64,000 bases of DNA from Siphonodentalium dalli (lineage: Eukaryota; Mollusca; Scaphopoda; Gadilida; Siphonodentaliidae). This document shows, one piece after another, positions 22,166 through 33,989 of the stretch (positions within the stretch are counted from its first letter, which is position 1; each line of letters opens with the position of its first letter). The notes below the pieces were generated by a model, which saw nothing but the letters and a program-made list of their open reading frames with translations, searched no databases and had not been told where the DNA came from. Made by a program: the position numbers and the translations under genes. The stretch spans positions 85,413,980 through 85,477,979 of the forward strand of contig CP136063.1 in NCBI GenBank assembly GCA_032622095.1, in the 5' to 3' direction.

Positions 22166-22357
22166 TACTTCCCGTTTCATGAGAAGAAAAATGATGTGAA
22201 CCATCGTTTTGTTGCTTTTAGACCAAACGTTGAATATTTTCCAACTTTCGATCTATATTTTTTTGGGCTGAAATGGCCATATGGGGTGTCATGTTGGAAA
22301 TTACATAGTTGCAGCTGGAAATTCCAAACTGAGGGTGTGGAGATGGAATTTCCTATA

Positions 22358-22552
22358 CAGTAATGCCCAAAATAATACACTCCTTAGCCACAGCAGAATT
22401 ATGGGTAACTTTTCAGGATTTAGTCGGAAATATGGCTTGTTGCCATAGAGAGCATTCCGCTGAATGGCAACAAGCCATATTTCCAATTAAATCCTGAAAA
22501 GTTACCCGTAATTCTGCTGTGGTTAAGGAGTTGATTATTTAGGGCATTACAT
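22358..22552. mobile_element. Family A MITE (duplicate of the 18875 copy)
   Basis: Same flanks as the 18875 copy. The left arm has a mutated 'gcccaaaataatacac'. Confidence 0.82.
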
Positions 22553-22637
22553 GTACTCGCATAGTATTTTGAGTCTGGTTCAAGCAAAGGTGGACACAGT
22601 TGGAAATTCTAAGTTGGACATCCACCCTCCAACAAAG

Positions 22638-23098
22638 CAAGCCTAAGCTTAGTGTGCCTGTCATTTGCAGAATGAGGTCCCAAGAGGGTGAATATAGTGA
22701 AGCTATCCTGCATAGTGGTCTAGCATCACTAAATTCACCCTCTGGGGACCTCATTCTGCATGGCCTCATCAGCTATGTATGGGAGACATAGATTCAGATT
22801 GAATTTCCCAAATGGTGAATATTGTGATGTACCCATTGGGAACCTTGAATATGAAATTTGTCATCTGCCAATTTGGAGATATAGAGAAACTAAACTAAAA
22901 AAGAAATAGAATCTATGTAAAGAAGTTTCTTTAGAAATTTGCTAATAAAGAAACATTCCAGAGAAGTTGAGGCCTAAGAAGAATGAGGTTCCCAGAGGCT
23001 GATTTTAGTGATGCTAGCCTGCTATGTGGGATAGGGTCACTAAATTCACCCTCTGGGGATTCATTCTGCAAATGACAGGCACACTAAACTCAGGCCTG
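22638..23098. mobile_element. Family E MITE (copy 2 of duplicated pair)
   Basis: Flanks caacaaag / gaacaaag, which agree at 7 of 8 bases. It arose with the 3.4 kb duplication and not by a separate insertion. Confidence 0.82.
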
Positions 23099-23450
23099 GA
23101 ACAAAGACCTAGTCACATCCCTGCCTGTCATACTCAAATTATATTCACTATAGCATCTTGGAGCATATTACAAGAAGTCTTATTCTTCAAAAAATTCCCC
23201 ACCATGCCATTGAGCAAATCCAGGCAGATATCGTGTAGGGCATAAAATTTCCAACTGTTTGACCTAAGTCGGCAGACTCTTTCCGCCACTCCCTGTATTC
23301 ATGCTCTGGTGACAGGTATATATATCTATGTGTATCAGACAATTCTGAAATTGGCATTGTACATTGTACAGATTTTATTCAAAATAGGTCTAACGTCCAC
23401 AAATATTTTTACTTTTGTAAAACTTATTTTGGCATGTAAATTGAAGTTAA

Positions 23451-24091
23451 AGGGGTACTGTACCCCAATTTCAATAAATTCCCGGTGACCATAGCGATCT
23501 AATATCAATATTATATTTTAAAATAACTAATTTGAGTCGACAATGTCTACTGAAAACGTTCCGGTTAACAGGCTATCACAAAAGTAAAATTGAATTATTT
23601 AATATAAAATCATTTATGGCTGGAGTCATAAAATGGCGAATTATGCCAGTACGAGTTACTGTTCTTGAAATCGTATCTGTCGAGTGTCTTTTATCGACGG
23701 CCGTTCATGAACATTATTGAGTTGCAAACATAACATGTTACCTGCAAAAGGAAGGCCCGCTATAACCGATTCGGAAAAAAGGAGAAAGAAACAAGAGTCA
23801 TAAAGCGTCAATTATTTTTATAAGGAGTGAGATTGTTCGATGGAAGAGATTGGATGCAACAATTGAAGCTGTGAACAATGAACTTCCGGTTCTTCCTGCG
23901 ACCTGAGTCTTCTCCGGTGAAGGTAAAATAAATGGCGCGTAATTTTAAATCGTAATATTTTTGTTTCCAAGATCAATATTTTCTTCGCTAAATTAGGTTT
24001 ATACGAAACTCATATAACACGAACACAATCTAACTTGAAAGTTATTTCAATGGGAGTAAATAAAAAAAATTGTCTATCCCTGTGTACCCCT
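23451..24091. mobile_element. Family Q-like TTAA element, private to duplication copy 2 (641 bp)
   Basis: Flanked by TTAA; ends aggggtactgtaccccaatt and tgtgtacccct. The paralogous place in copy 1 (near 20425) reads 'aaattgaataagccttcatt' without it, so it inserted after the duplication. The short ORFs inside are not convincing. Confidence 0.78.
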
Positions 24092-24409
24092 TTAAGCCTT
24101 CATTACGTCTACCAGATAGAGAGAATTCACTTCTCTCAATTTAAAACCTTTAGGCCGTGGTCCCTGACAAATAATCCTCTTCAATAACCAACATTAATTA
24201 TATGTTAGAATTTATGTCAATAATTGAATGCATTCAAAATGTTTAACCCCTTTAAATCAAAACTAACATATCCCTTTAATAACCAACAATAACTTATATA
24301 CTAGAATTATCATCTGTACTTTGTTAACGATTTTTACATTAAATGTTTCCAATATCTAACAATAACGGAACTGCCAAAAATGAGATTTTTGCGAGATTAA
24401 ACAATTTAA

Positions 24410-24862
24410 CCCTTTGAGTGCCACGGGCCGATCTCATCGGCCCTAATTTACGTTCTGTAAAATCGTCCCTAAAAAAAAATAAAAAATAAAAAAAGATAAT
24501 TTTTTTTTGTTAGATTTTGTTTTTTTTTGTTGATTTTTTTTTTGGGTATGCTTAAGCATGCTATAGGGCATGTTAAAACTCAAAACTATCACCAAGTATT
24601 CATAGTAATAATTTTGATGCCCATGAAAAACGTAAGATTACCTGGCACTAAACCTACAAAATAAGTCTGTTAAAGAATATAAGAAAAAATTATTAAAATT
24701 GTAAAAAATTGTAAAAAATAATAACAAATGATGAAAATTTGTTAGGCCAATGCATTCTCTTATATATGCGAGGCGACCTATGGTCGACTCGCATATATAA
24801 GAGAATGCATTGGCACAGGGTATATGGGTTGATACAAAAAATCGGACCTGGCACTCAAAGGG
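24410..24862. mobile_element. P-type MITE, 453 bp
   Basis: TTAA-flanked; ends ccctttgagtgccacgggcc and ggacctggcactcaaaggg. One B hairpin at 24744-24815. Reverse-oriented relative of the element at 4398. Confidence 0.84.
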
Positions 24863-25113
24863 TTAAACCATTTTTATGCTAAATACTCATTGACGAGTAA
24901 TTCCCTTTGGAAATCTTTAGATAATAAGTTCAACAAGGGTCGTTTGTTGAACTTATTATATAAACATTTCCAACAAATTAATAGGAAGCCACTCCATCTT
25001 TTTGTCTATCTGTCATCTGCATAAACATGAATATTCCTGCAGATGAATCATAGACCATTCCAATGTATATTTTTATAACTGAATGGGAGAATCCATTTAG
25101 TACAGAAAGGGTT
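24863..25113. mobile_element. Family R TTAA element (~240 bp), next to a P element
   Basis: Ends 'ccatttttatgctaaatact' and 'atccatttagtacagaaagg'. Inside is a small inverted pair 'ttgttgaacttatta' / 'taataagttcaac'. It shares TTAA 24863-24866 with the P element on its left. CCATTT/AAAGGG plus TTAA again suggests a piggyBac-like MITE. Confidence 0.7.
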
Positions 25114-25141
25114 AGTATGAAATTTGCGAATCATCCAGTTA

Positions 25142-25244
25142 CAGTTATGCCCTAAATGGCAACAAGCCATATTTCCGACTAAATCCTGAAAAGTTACCCA
25201 TAATACTGCAGTGGTTAAGGAGTCGATTATTTAGGGTATTACTG
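25142..25244. mobile_element. Family A MITE, deleted
   Basis: Left end cagttatgccctaaat joins directly to 'ggcaacaagccatatttccg' and the complete right arm; most of the left arm is gone. Confidence 0.8.
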
Positions 25245-26514
25245 TATGTTACCAAGTTATTTTGATTAATGTCCTTCTTGGTAGGAATGTCCAATTTTAT
25301 ATGTCTCACAATTTTATGCCCCATTCTGACAAGCCCTCATAATGTTGATCTGGTGATTGGTCCTGATATTGATATCTCGTTAACATACTCTATTTGTGTT
25401 AATGTAACGCTATATAGATATAAATTGGTGGCAATGATGATTACTACAACTAAACTGTATTGACTCTTTGAACCCGTAACACCAATATTTTGGTGCAAAT
25501 GAACGCTGACTATATCCCGTAACACCGATATTTCGGTGCAGCGATGAAATAAGTCGATAGCAAATTTATATATAGTATAACCAGCGTCAGATCCACTGAT
25601 TTGTATTTAAATGGTGCCCGAATATGTCAGCGTTGCCCATGGTGTATATGGACTGGTTGACTGCTAGTATCGGGTTTTAAATATATGCGCATGTGCATAT
25701 CCTATAATCTTCAAAAAACTTACGATGTTTTAAGCGAACTGTGGTACTATATTTACGGAATATATTTTGTAGAACATGCAGACATAATTTACACAAATAG
25801 TTTCAGTTTAAATTACCCTCGCGTATATTAATCAGTGTTCTGCCACATATGGGAAAGGGTCTATTGCATATGAAGTTGATTTATTTGCACATCCGCAGAG
25901 CAGCGCAATGAGAAATTAACGGTTTACAGCATACTTATGCATGACAAACCTACTACTATATATTTAAATAGCCCCATATACACGTACGCGGTGGCCAGGG
26001 CGTGTATATGGAATGGCTGCCTGCCAGTATCAGGTAGGAATATATGCACATAGCATAGGCCATATTTCACAAAAACATGCATTTTTAAGGTAAAAATGCC
26101 ACTAAATTGTTAGTGCAATGGTGTCATTCGATCATTTGTGTATTTGCTTAGCAACCGATGCTATCCTTAAATAAGACATTTGGTTCACTCGATCTTCTGG
26201 TCGGGTGTATCTCAAACTTCACATCATGGTATTACCTGCATCAAAAACGTAATCACTGGCTTTGCATTACGACGCTATATAAGCTACATGTATAATTGCA
26301 TTTTCAAGTCAATTCCGGGTAATTGCCTAGCAACTGTTAACAAGAAGTTGCCGCGTGACAATGTCTCCCGACCTTATAAGAATTAGTGATCCAATGTTTT
26401 TTTTTGTCCGTCAGAGCAGATATCTCAGCCACAGTTTCTCAGATCTTAATGAAATTTGGTATGCATATTTTCCACTATGAGGACATTAAATTTTTTGGTC
26501 CGTCTGACCAAGTA
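25245..26514. other. Mostly unassigned stretch with two 'acaccratattt' palindromes
   Basis: 'gtaacaccaatattttggtg' (25477) and 'gtaacaccgatatttcggtg' (25519) are 42 bp apart, each a short palindrome. 'gtcatattggttctgatattgat'-like text at 25340-25400 recurs at 28980-29030, so 25.1-25.45 and 28.85-29.04 kb share a dispersed repeat. No gene seen. Confidence 0.5.
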
Positions 26515-26727
26515 CAGTTATGCCGTAAATAATCGACACCTTAACCACAGCAGAATTATGGGTAACTTTTCAGGATTTAGTCGGAAATATGGCTTGTTGC
26601 CATTCATCGGAAAGCTCTCCCCGAGAGCTTTCCATTGAATGGCAACAAGCCATATTTCCAACTAAATCCTGAAAAGTTACCCATAATTCTGCTGTGGTTA
26701 AGGAGTCGATTATTTAGGGCATTACTG
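26515..26727. mobile_element. Family A MITE, intact
   Basis: TA-flanked, 213 bp, with loop 'ctctccccgagagctttcca'. It is a near-perfect hairpin. Confidence 0.87.
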
Positions 26728-26832
26728 TAGGTCATGCCCACCTAGGCGGTATTCCTCATGGGGGTATGCACCGGGCGACAACCCAGCTCTTGTTTGAGGC
26801 TGTTTTGTAAATCTGATATTTAGGGTATATTA

Positions 26833-28178
26833 GGCCAGTATAAATAAATTCCTAGATCATCATCCCCGCCCGCCCCGATTTTTTTGGCCCGCCCCATATA
26901 TTTTTATTACCGTACTGACCCGCGTTTAGGCCCAGGGGGCCTTTGTTTTATTTGAGCTCAAAAATCCAAGTGGGCTTAAACTCGGATATGGCCCTTTGCA
27001 AACCAAAAATCCTAAGAAATCGGGACAGTAAAACTGATGAAAGCCGATCTAACGCCGATTATTTGGGAATTTTTTCAATTAAATGTGAATATTAAAATAT
27101 TATAATAACACTTTAAGTCTTGTAGTTTTATTGGACAACATTCCCATGTTAAAATGACACTATTATGTAAGTAGTCTTGACTGACAGCCGTCTTGTTCCC
27201 AAAGTGTTTGCTTGGAGTCGGGAATGCCCTGGTTATTATGTAAGCGGCAGTGTGGGTTATCTATAGTCTGACTATAGTTTATATCAATGTTCAGATTTAA
27301 TCCAATCAGGAAAACAATAAGCCCGGCGCTTTATTCGTGATCCATTGTCTACATAGAGGATGTTACAATGGCGACTAATTGCATGTTTAACAAAAGCCAG
27401 TGAGTGTAATTATTTAACAGCACTGACAAGGCAGTTGTATTTCTACTAAAACGGCATTCTGAACTCTTCGACCTGTGACCTCTGGGGGCAAACGGTGACG
27501 GAATCTGACGAGGTTTGCCGAATGCTAAAACGTATAAAAAACGTAATCAAAAGCACGTGTTTGAATATTTTGGTTTCGAGTGAATAAAGTTGACGCAGTT
27601 TTACGAAAAATTACAACTTTGTGGAACGCGTTCTCAGAAGATTGTCATCGCGAATCTCGATGCAAGCTAGACCAGACGCTAGCTCTATGCCTTCACTACG
27701 CTAAGGCGTAACGTTCCCAGCATGATGACCAATTGACTCATTTATTAAATACAATCAATGTATTTATAAATATATCAACCATGTGTTGCATATTGCAATT
27801 GCATCCTTTGTCCATGAACACAATGACATGTGCTTTCTCTATATGCACCCGGTATATACCCATGGGCATACCCCCCCATCAACTAACACCAATGTAGTCT
27901 ACAATTACATGTAGGACTTGTATTATAAAAGTTGAGTGATTTACACATTTAGCTTGTATTTTTTAAGTGCTACAGTGTGTCTTCCATCACACATCCATGC
28001 ATCAGGGTTGCATGCGGACAATACAAACCACTGTGAAACTCACTCGGCTAGTTTAAGGAAAATACTGTATTGGAAACATGGTAGTTTCGAAATAAAAAAT
28101 AAAAAATAAAATTCGCCCCCCCCGCCCCACTTTTGAAAAAAATTTGGATGATGATCTAGGAATTTATTTATACCGGCC
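26833..28178. mobile_element. Harbinger-like non-autonomous DNA element, 1.35 kb
   Basis: TTA on both sides (26830-26832 and 28179-28181). Ends ggccagtataaataaattcc and its complement (ggccggtataaataaattcc on the other strand), extending to 'tagatcatcatcc' and then C-rich on both sides. A 3-bp TTA/TAA duplication and GGCC/GGGCC-type ends fit PIF/Harbinger. No transposase or Myb-like ORF is evident in the 1.3 kb inside. Confidence 0.65.
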
Positions 28179-28225
28179 TTATACTGGTGAAAACACTCTG
28201 CCTTTTGGTAGGTGCATGGCTCGCG

Positions 28226-28611
28226 CAAGCCTGAGTTTAGTGTGCCTGTCATTTGCAGAATGAGGTCCCCAGAGTGTGAATTTAGCGACGCTATCCCACA
28301 TACCGGGCTAGCATCACTAAATTCACCCTCTGGAGACCTCATTCTGATTAGGCCTCATCTTCTCTGGAAAGTTTCTATATTATAAAATTTCTAAATGGCA
28401 GATGACAATTTGCATAATTGAGTTTCCCAATGGGTGCACATCACAATATTCACCATTTGGGAACTTCAATCTGAGACTATCTCTCCCATAGCAGATGAGG
28501 TCATGCAGAATGAGGTCCCCAGAGGGTGAATTTAGTGATGCTAGCCTGCTATGCTATGCGTCACTAAATTACCTCATTCTTCAAATAACAGGCACAATAA
28601 ACTCAGACTTG
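28226..28611. mobile_element. Family E MITE with 8-bp duplication
   Basis: Flanked by ggctcgcg and ggctcgca (7 of 8 bases). Ends caagcctgag and ctcagacttg. The middle segment is inverted relative to other copies: it reads 'cctcatcttctctggaaagt' first and 'agcagatgaggtcatgcaga' last. Confidence 0.86.
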
Positions 28612-29974
28612 GGCTCGCATATCCCTTCGAATCACAAAAATTCTATTCAATTACCAAATTTACTTATATATTAGGAATGATTTCCCATTAAATGTACTTG
28701 GTGGGTCCAAATTCCAATTCTCCTTGACCTAGACCTCACTCATATACGCTCATATAAGAATTAATGGTGGCATTAAATATATTTGCTATAACCAGCTATT
28801 AAATAACTTTCTGATGAGATTTCTGCGAGATTAAAACTATCCTCTGTGCATGGGCACCAGTTTAATAGGAAGTTTGGGAATCATCCAGCTAGGTTACCAG
28901 GTTATCTTGATTAATATCTTTCTAGATAGGAATGTACAATTTTATATGTCTCGCAATTTAATCGTGGATCCTGACAAACCCTCATAATGACCATCTGGAG
29001 ATTGGTCCTGATATTGATATCTCGCTAACATACTACGCCAGCGTCATGTTCCATTATATATAGTTAATGTCCAGAAGGTTAATTTGAAAGTCGCGCTAAC
29101 CGCTAACAGTTCCTTCCAAGGTATTGATTACCCGGGGCTCTCTGTTTGTCTACTCAATAAGACAAAGGATAAAAAACGTGATTTAGAGAGACTTAGACAG
29201 GCAGTCAGATTATTCAGAGAAATATTGGACAGTCACGAGAGAAGCTAATGTTTTCGGCGGATGATATCGTAGATTAACCTACAGATTCCCAGGATTAGCT
29301 ATGTTCAACTATCAGCTGATTCTACAAATATATATATATAAAAGTGTAGGATCGGTCTGTCTGTCTGTTCGTCTGTCTGTTCACTACTTTTCTCCCAGAC
29401 CCATGGGACTGTTTTCAACCAAATTTGGTGTGGTGACTCGGGGGTAACCTGGCAGATGTTATAATAGCCTTAGTTTGATTTTTAAAGACATATTATGTAC
29501 TTGTTCGGGTGCGTAAAACTGATAAGTTAGTATTCAGGCGCTATATATGCCAACTGGATGAATGGAACATTCTACTAACATAGCTAAATATTTGAAGCAA
29601 ATCAACTGTACCATCGTCTGAAAACATCGTCTGAACTGCGCTCAATTGTAAATATTTACTACTCAATTCGGGACGCATCTGTGTGTGATAAACTAACGAA
29701 AAATGATTTCGCCATCGAGCGTCATTGCATTTAATTAATATATAAGAATGATGGCCTGTGTTTTCAATTTGGATATAATATCTGTAAAAATTACTACTTT
29801 GAGCAAGATTATTTTCCACTTCTATTTGGTCACTCTACCGGAGTGTTTCACATCACTTTAAAAAACTAATTTTATTTATTTAAAAAAATTGTTTTTATTT
29901 GTTTCAATTGAGCAAGGAGTCACTGTGAATGACACAAAAATCTACACAACGTATATATATATCTCTCATCTGTC

Positions 29975-30290
29975 CAGCCATCCGTCAACAATTTCCTTTA
30001 GCTCACCCTACAGGCCGCATCCCTCCTCCGATCATCACCAAACTTTATATGGATCTTTGGGGTGTCCTCTAGATGGGAGCCAGCAATTTTTTCTGTAATT
30101 CGTTAAAAAACATGGCCGCCAGCAGCCATCTTGGATTTCAAATTTGAATCCATCAGCTCACCCCCCAGCCCGCATTTATTGGAGAACTGTTTTGAAAATT
30201 TGCTGGCATGTTTAGGTTCAACTCTAGATGGGAGCCATCGAATTTGAAAAATTTTCGATGTAAAACATGGCCGCCAGTAGTCATCTTCGA
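29975..30290 (+). repeat. 'atggccgccagcagccatct' monomers
   Basis: Two monomers with 'catccctcctccgatcatca' 'ccaaactttat' and 'ctagatgggagcc'. They lie inside foldback element 1 and contribute most of its internal duplication. Confidence 0.72.
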
Positions 30291-30655
30291 TTTCGCCATC
30301 GAGCGTCATTGCATTTAATTAATATATAAGAATGATGGCCTGTGTTTTCAATTTGGATATAATATTTGTAAAAATTACTACTTTGAGCAAGATTATTCTC
30401 CACTTCTATTTGGTCACTCTACCGGAGTGTTTCACATCACTTTAAAAAACTAATTTTATTTATTTAAAAAAATTGTTTTTATTTGTTTCAATTGAGCAAG
30501 GAGTCAATATCTTAAACAACAAAATTAATTTGTTTTTTTATTTTATTTTTTTTATTTTTTAAATCAGAATATTTAAAAGATCAAAATGCGCATAATAAAA
30601 GCACGAAAGTCATATGAGAATAGGAATGTACAATGTTTAGGCTTTATTATGCTTT

Positions 30656-30828
30656 CAGTAATGCCCTAAATAATCGACTTAGTCGGAAATATGGCTTGTT
30701 GCCATTCATCGGAAAGCTCTCACTGAGAGCTTTCCGATTAATGGCAACAAGTCATATTTCCGACTAAATCCTTAAAAATTACCCATAATTCTCTGTGCTT
30801 AAGGAGTTGATTATTTAGGGCATTACTG
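30656..30828. mobile_element. Family A MITE, shortened left arm
   Basis: The left arm skips from 'aaataatcgac' to 'ttagtcggaaatatggcttg' while the right arm is complete. It lies inside the larger foldback element (29.48-30.97 kb). Confidence 0.82.
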
Positions 30829-30973
30829 AAGTTCAGATGATGTTTTCTATGGAGTGGTATGGTCAATTTGCTTCAGATTTTTGGCAGTGTTAGTAGAATG
30901 GTACATTCCTCCAGTTTGTATATCGCCTGGATACTAACTGATCAGTTTCACGCACCTGAACAAGTGAATAATA

Positions 30974-31672
30974 TGCCTTTAAAGCCATATTATGGACTTG
31001 TTCGGATGCATGAATTTGATAAGTTTAGTACTCAGGTGCTATGCCAACTATGGGACTGCATCATTCTACTAACATCGCATAAAATCCCAAGCAAATCGAC
31101 TGTACCACTCCATAGAAAACATGTTCTGAACTACGTTCAATTGGAAATATTTACATTTAGATTCTGGACGTAACTATCGGCGATAAGATTTTGCCATCGT
31201 TAGTCACTGCATTTAATTAATATATAAGAATGACGATGTGTATGTTGTCAATTTGAATTAATATTCCTAAAAATAACTCAATTGAGCAAGAATATTTTCC
31301 ACTTTTATTTGATCGCCGTATACTGGAGTGTTTCACATCACTTTAAGAAGATATTCTGCTTTTGTCTGGTGTTACACATAAAGTGATGTGAAACACTCCG
31401 GTAGGGTGATCAAATATAAATGGAGAATAATCTTGTTCAAAGTAGTAATTTTTACAAATATTATATCCAATGGTAGTTTCGTCCCGAATCAAGTAGTAAA
31501 TATTCACAATTGAGCGTAGTTCAGACGATGTTTTCTATGGAGTGGTACGGTCGATTTGCTTCAGATTTTTGGCGAACATGTTAGTGGAATGCTACATTCC
31601 TCCAGTTGGCATAGCGCCTGGATACTAACTGATGAGTTTCACGCACCCGAACAAGTGCATAATATGTCTTTA
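30974..31672. mobile_element. Family F foldback element 2 (~700 bp)
   Basis: Left 'aaagccatattatggacttg' and right 'gcataatatgtctttaa' are inverted copies. Arms of about 330 bp face each other around 31360 ('ctttaagaagatattctgct'). It shares a TTAA with element 1. Copies lie in tandem units 2 and 3. Confidence 0.65.
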
Positions 31673-31778
31673 AGTGTAAAATGTACAACCTTTCAAATTC
31701 CCACATTTAAAGTTATCCCTGAAGATTATGCAGCACTTAGCACAAATGCCTTGATCTGTAAAGACAGTGTGTGCTTTC

Positions 31779-31873
31779 TGATGAATGGCAACAAGCCATA
31801 TTTCTGACTAAATCCTGAAAAATTACCCATAATTCTGCTGTGGTTAAGAAGTCGATTATTTTGGGAATTACTG
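31779..31873. mobile_element. Family A MITE, right half (unit 1; copies at 35990 and 40206)
   Basis: Begins at 'gatgaatggcaacaagccat' and ends 'ttgggaattactgta'. The same truncated half occurs in all three tandem units at about 35990-36084 and 40206-40300. Confidence 0.78.
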
Positions 31874-32094
31874 TATATAACAATTGAGTTCATCAATGAC
31901 TCAGTTTTGTAATATACAGGAATGTCTGGAATGAGCTAAGTTTCTTTGAAAAACGATGACACTTTCTGGCACATTGGATTTTTACTGTGACATTTGATCA
32001 CATGCATTTTTAACTCAACTTTACTATAATTATAGTGAGTCAACCTCAACCTCACAATGTTGGCAACGACAGATTGGGTGACCCCACTGTGAAT

Positions 32095-33265
32095 GACACA
32101 AAATCTACACAACGTATATATATATCTCTCATCTGTCCAGCCATCCGTCAACAATTTCCTTTAGCTCACCCTACAGGCCGCATCCCTCCTCGATCATCAC
32201 CAAACTTTATATGGATCTTTGGGGTGTCCTCTAGATGGGAGCCATCAATTTTTTCTGTAATTCGTTAAAAAATATGGCCGCCAGCAGCCATCTTGGATTT
32301 CAAATTTGAATCCATCAGCTCACCCCCCAGCCCTCATTTATTGGAGAACTGTTTTGAAAATTTGCTGGCATGTTTAGGTTCAACTCTAGATGGGAGCCAT
32401 CGAATTTGAAAATTTTTCGATGTAAAACATGGCCGCCGGTAGTCATCTTCGATTTTATTCTTTGCATCACTAAATCATTTGGCTCACCCTACAGATCACA
32501 TCCCTCATCCGATCATCACCAAACTTCGTATGGGTCTTCGGGGATGATCTCTAGACGGGAACCATCGATTATTTCTTAAATTCAATAAAAAACATGGCCG
32601 CCAACAGCCATCTTGGATTTTACTCTTTGTATGACTAAATCCTTCGGCACACCCTGCAGGCTACATCCCTCATCTGATCATCACCAAACTTCATATGGAT
32701 CTTCGGGGTGATTTCTAGATGGGAGCCAGCAGCCATCTTGGATTTCCAATTTGAATCCATCGGCTCAGCCCGCGCAGCCTGCATTTATCGGAGAATTAAT
32801 TTGAAAATTTACAGGCATGTTTAAGATCACCTCTAGATGGGAACCATCAAATTTGATCAATTTTCGATGAAAAAATGACCGCCGGCAGCCATCTTGAATT
32901 TTACCCTTTGCATGACTAAATCCTTTGGTACACCCTACAAACCGCATCCCTCATCTGATCATAACCAAACTTTATATGGATCTTCATGGTGATTTGTAGA
33001 TGGGAGCCATCGATTATTCTCGAAATTCGTTAAAAAACATGGCTGCCAGTGGCCATCTTTGGTTTTACTCTTTGAATAAATAAATCACACGGCACAATTT
33101 ACGGGCCACAACCCTCATCCAATTGCCACCAAACTTCATATGGATCTTCGGGGTATCCTCTAGATTGGAGCCATCGATTATTTCCGTAGTTTGTTATAAA
33201 ATATGTCTGCCAGCAGCCATCTTGGATTTCAAATTTGAATCTATGTGCACAACCTGCAGCCCACA
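32095..33265 (+). repeat. 'atggccgccagcagccatct' array in triplication unit 1 (also units 2 and 3)
   Basis: Seven or so monomers of about 120-165 bp, each with 'catccctcatccgatcatca' 'ccaaactt', 'ctagatgggagccatcg' and 'aacatggccgccagcagcca' 'tcttggattt'. The same arrays lie at about 36300-37480 and 40510-41690. It starts at 'aatgacacaaaatctacaca'. Confidence 0.82.
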
Positions 33266-33443
33266 TTTATTGGCGAAATGTTTCAAATGAAAATAAATTC
33301 ATCTACACGATACAAAACCTTTACTGTAACGTTTTGGCTTTCCTTCATCATTCTATTCATTGCTGAGAAAAAAGCTACGGTGTCATTGACACTTTCATTA
33401 TACTTTGGGATCTGCTGAATGGACATGCATGGTGGGTGCTTAA

Positions 33444-33985
33444 AGGGCATACTTAATTTTTGAATCACTAAATCACATTATATACAACATATTCCATATT
33501 ATATACATATTATATATATTCAAAACATTGTATTATCAACTTATCGGTTCAAATAAACTGAACATGTACCGATATGTATTCTGTTAATTTTTATCTGGTC
33601 TGTACTGCCAGTTTATTATTCTCAATGGAAGGGGAATTAACTCTATCTCTTAGTTGTGAATTATGATGCATTCTTGGGTAAATAACGGGGTGAATCCTCT
33701 TCAAAATGGTACAGTAATGCCCTAATTAATCGACTCCCTAACCACAGCAGAATTATGGGTAACTTTTCAGGATTTATTCGGAAATATGGCTTGTTGCCAT
33801 TCATCGGAAAGCTCTCGGGGAGAGCTTTCCGATGAATGGCAACAAGCCATATTTCCGACTAAATCCTGAAAAGTTACCCATAATTCTGCTGTGGTTAGGG
33901 AGTCGATTAATTAGGGCATTACTGTATATAATATGGAATATGTTGTGTATAATGTGATCTGGGCATTCAAAAATTAAGTGGGCCT
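33444..33985. mobile_element. Family Q-like TTAA palindrome holding an A MITE (unit 1; also units 2 and 3)
   Basis: TTAA-flanked; ends agggcatacttaatttttga and its complement. The arms extend about 60 bp ('cacattatatacaacatatt'). An A MITE occupies 33712-33924. Copies at about 37660-38201 and 41873-42414. Confidence 0.75.
33712..33924. mobile_element. Family A MITE, intact, in triplication unit 1
   Basis: TA-flanked 213-bp hairpin of the 'taattaatcgactcccta' subtype. It sits in the loop of a larger Q-type palindrome (33444-33985), so a hairpin is nested in a hairpin. Confidence 0.87.
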
Positions 33986-33989
33986 TTAA

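Larger units (their letters stand above)
21053..24549. repeat. Tandem segmental duplication, copy 2 (~3.5 kb)
   Basis: Second copy of the block starting at 17645. It has two private insertions whose empty sites are visible in copy 1: an A MITE at 22012-22165 and a Q-type element at 23451-24091. The junction with copy 1 falls inside a P-type MITE ('tttgggtat' joined to 'atatcacttt'), with about 2 bp of shared sequence. Confidence 0.83.
29484..30972. mobile_element. Family F foldback element 1 with internal duplication
   Basis: Left 'ttaaagacatattatgtact' 'tgttcgggtgcg', right 'gaacaagtgaataatatgcc' 'tttaa'. The arms have the order 'aggcgctat...gccaactgg', 'cgtctgaactgcgctcaatt'. A 584-bp tandem duplication (29705-30288, repeated from 30289 to 30506) and an A MITE (30656) expand it. 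Confidence 0.65.
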
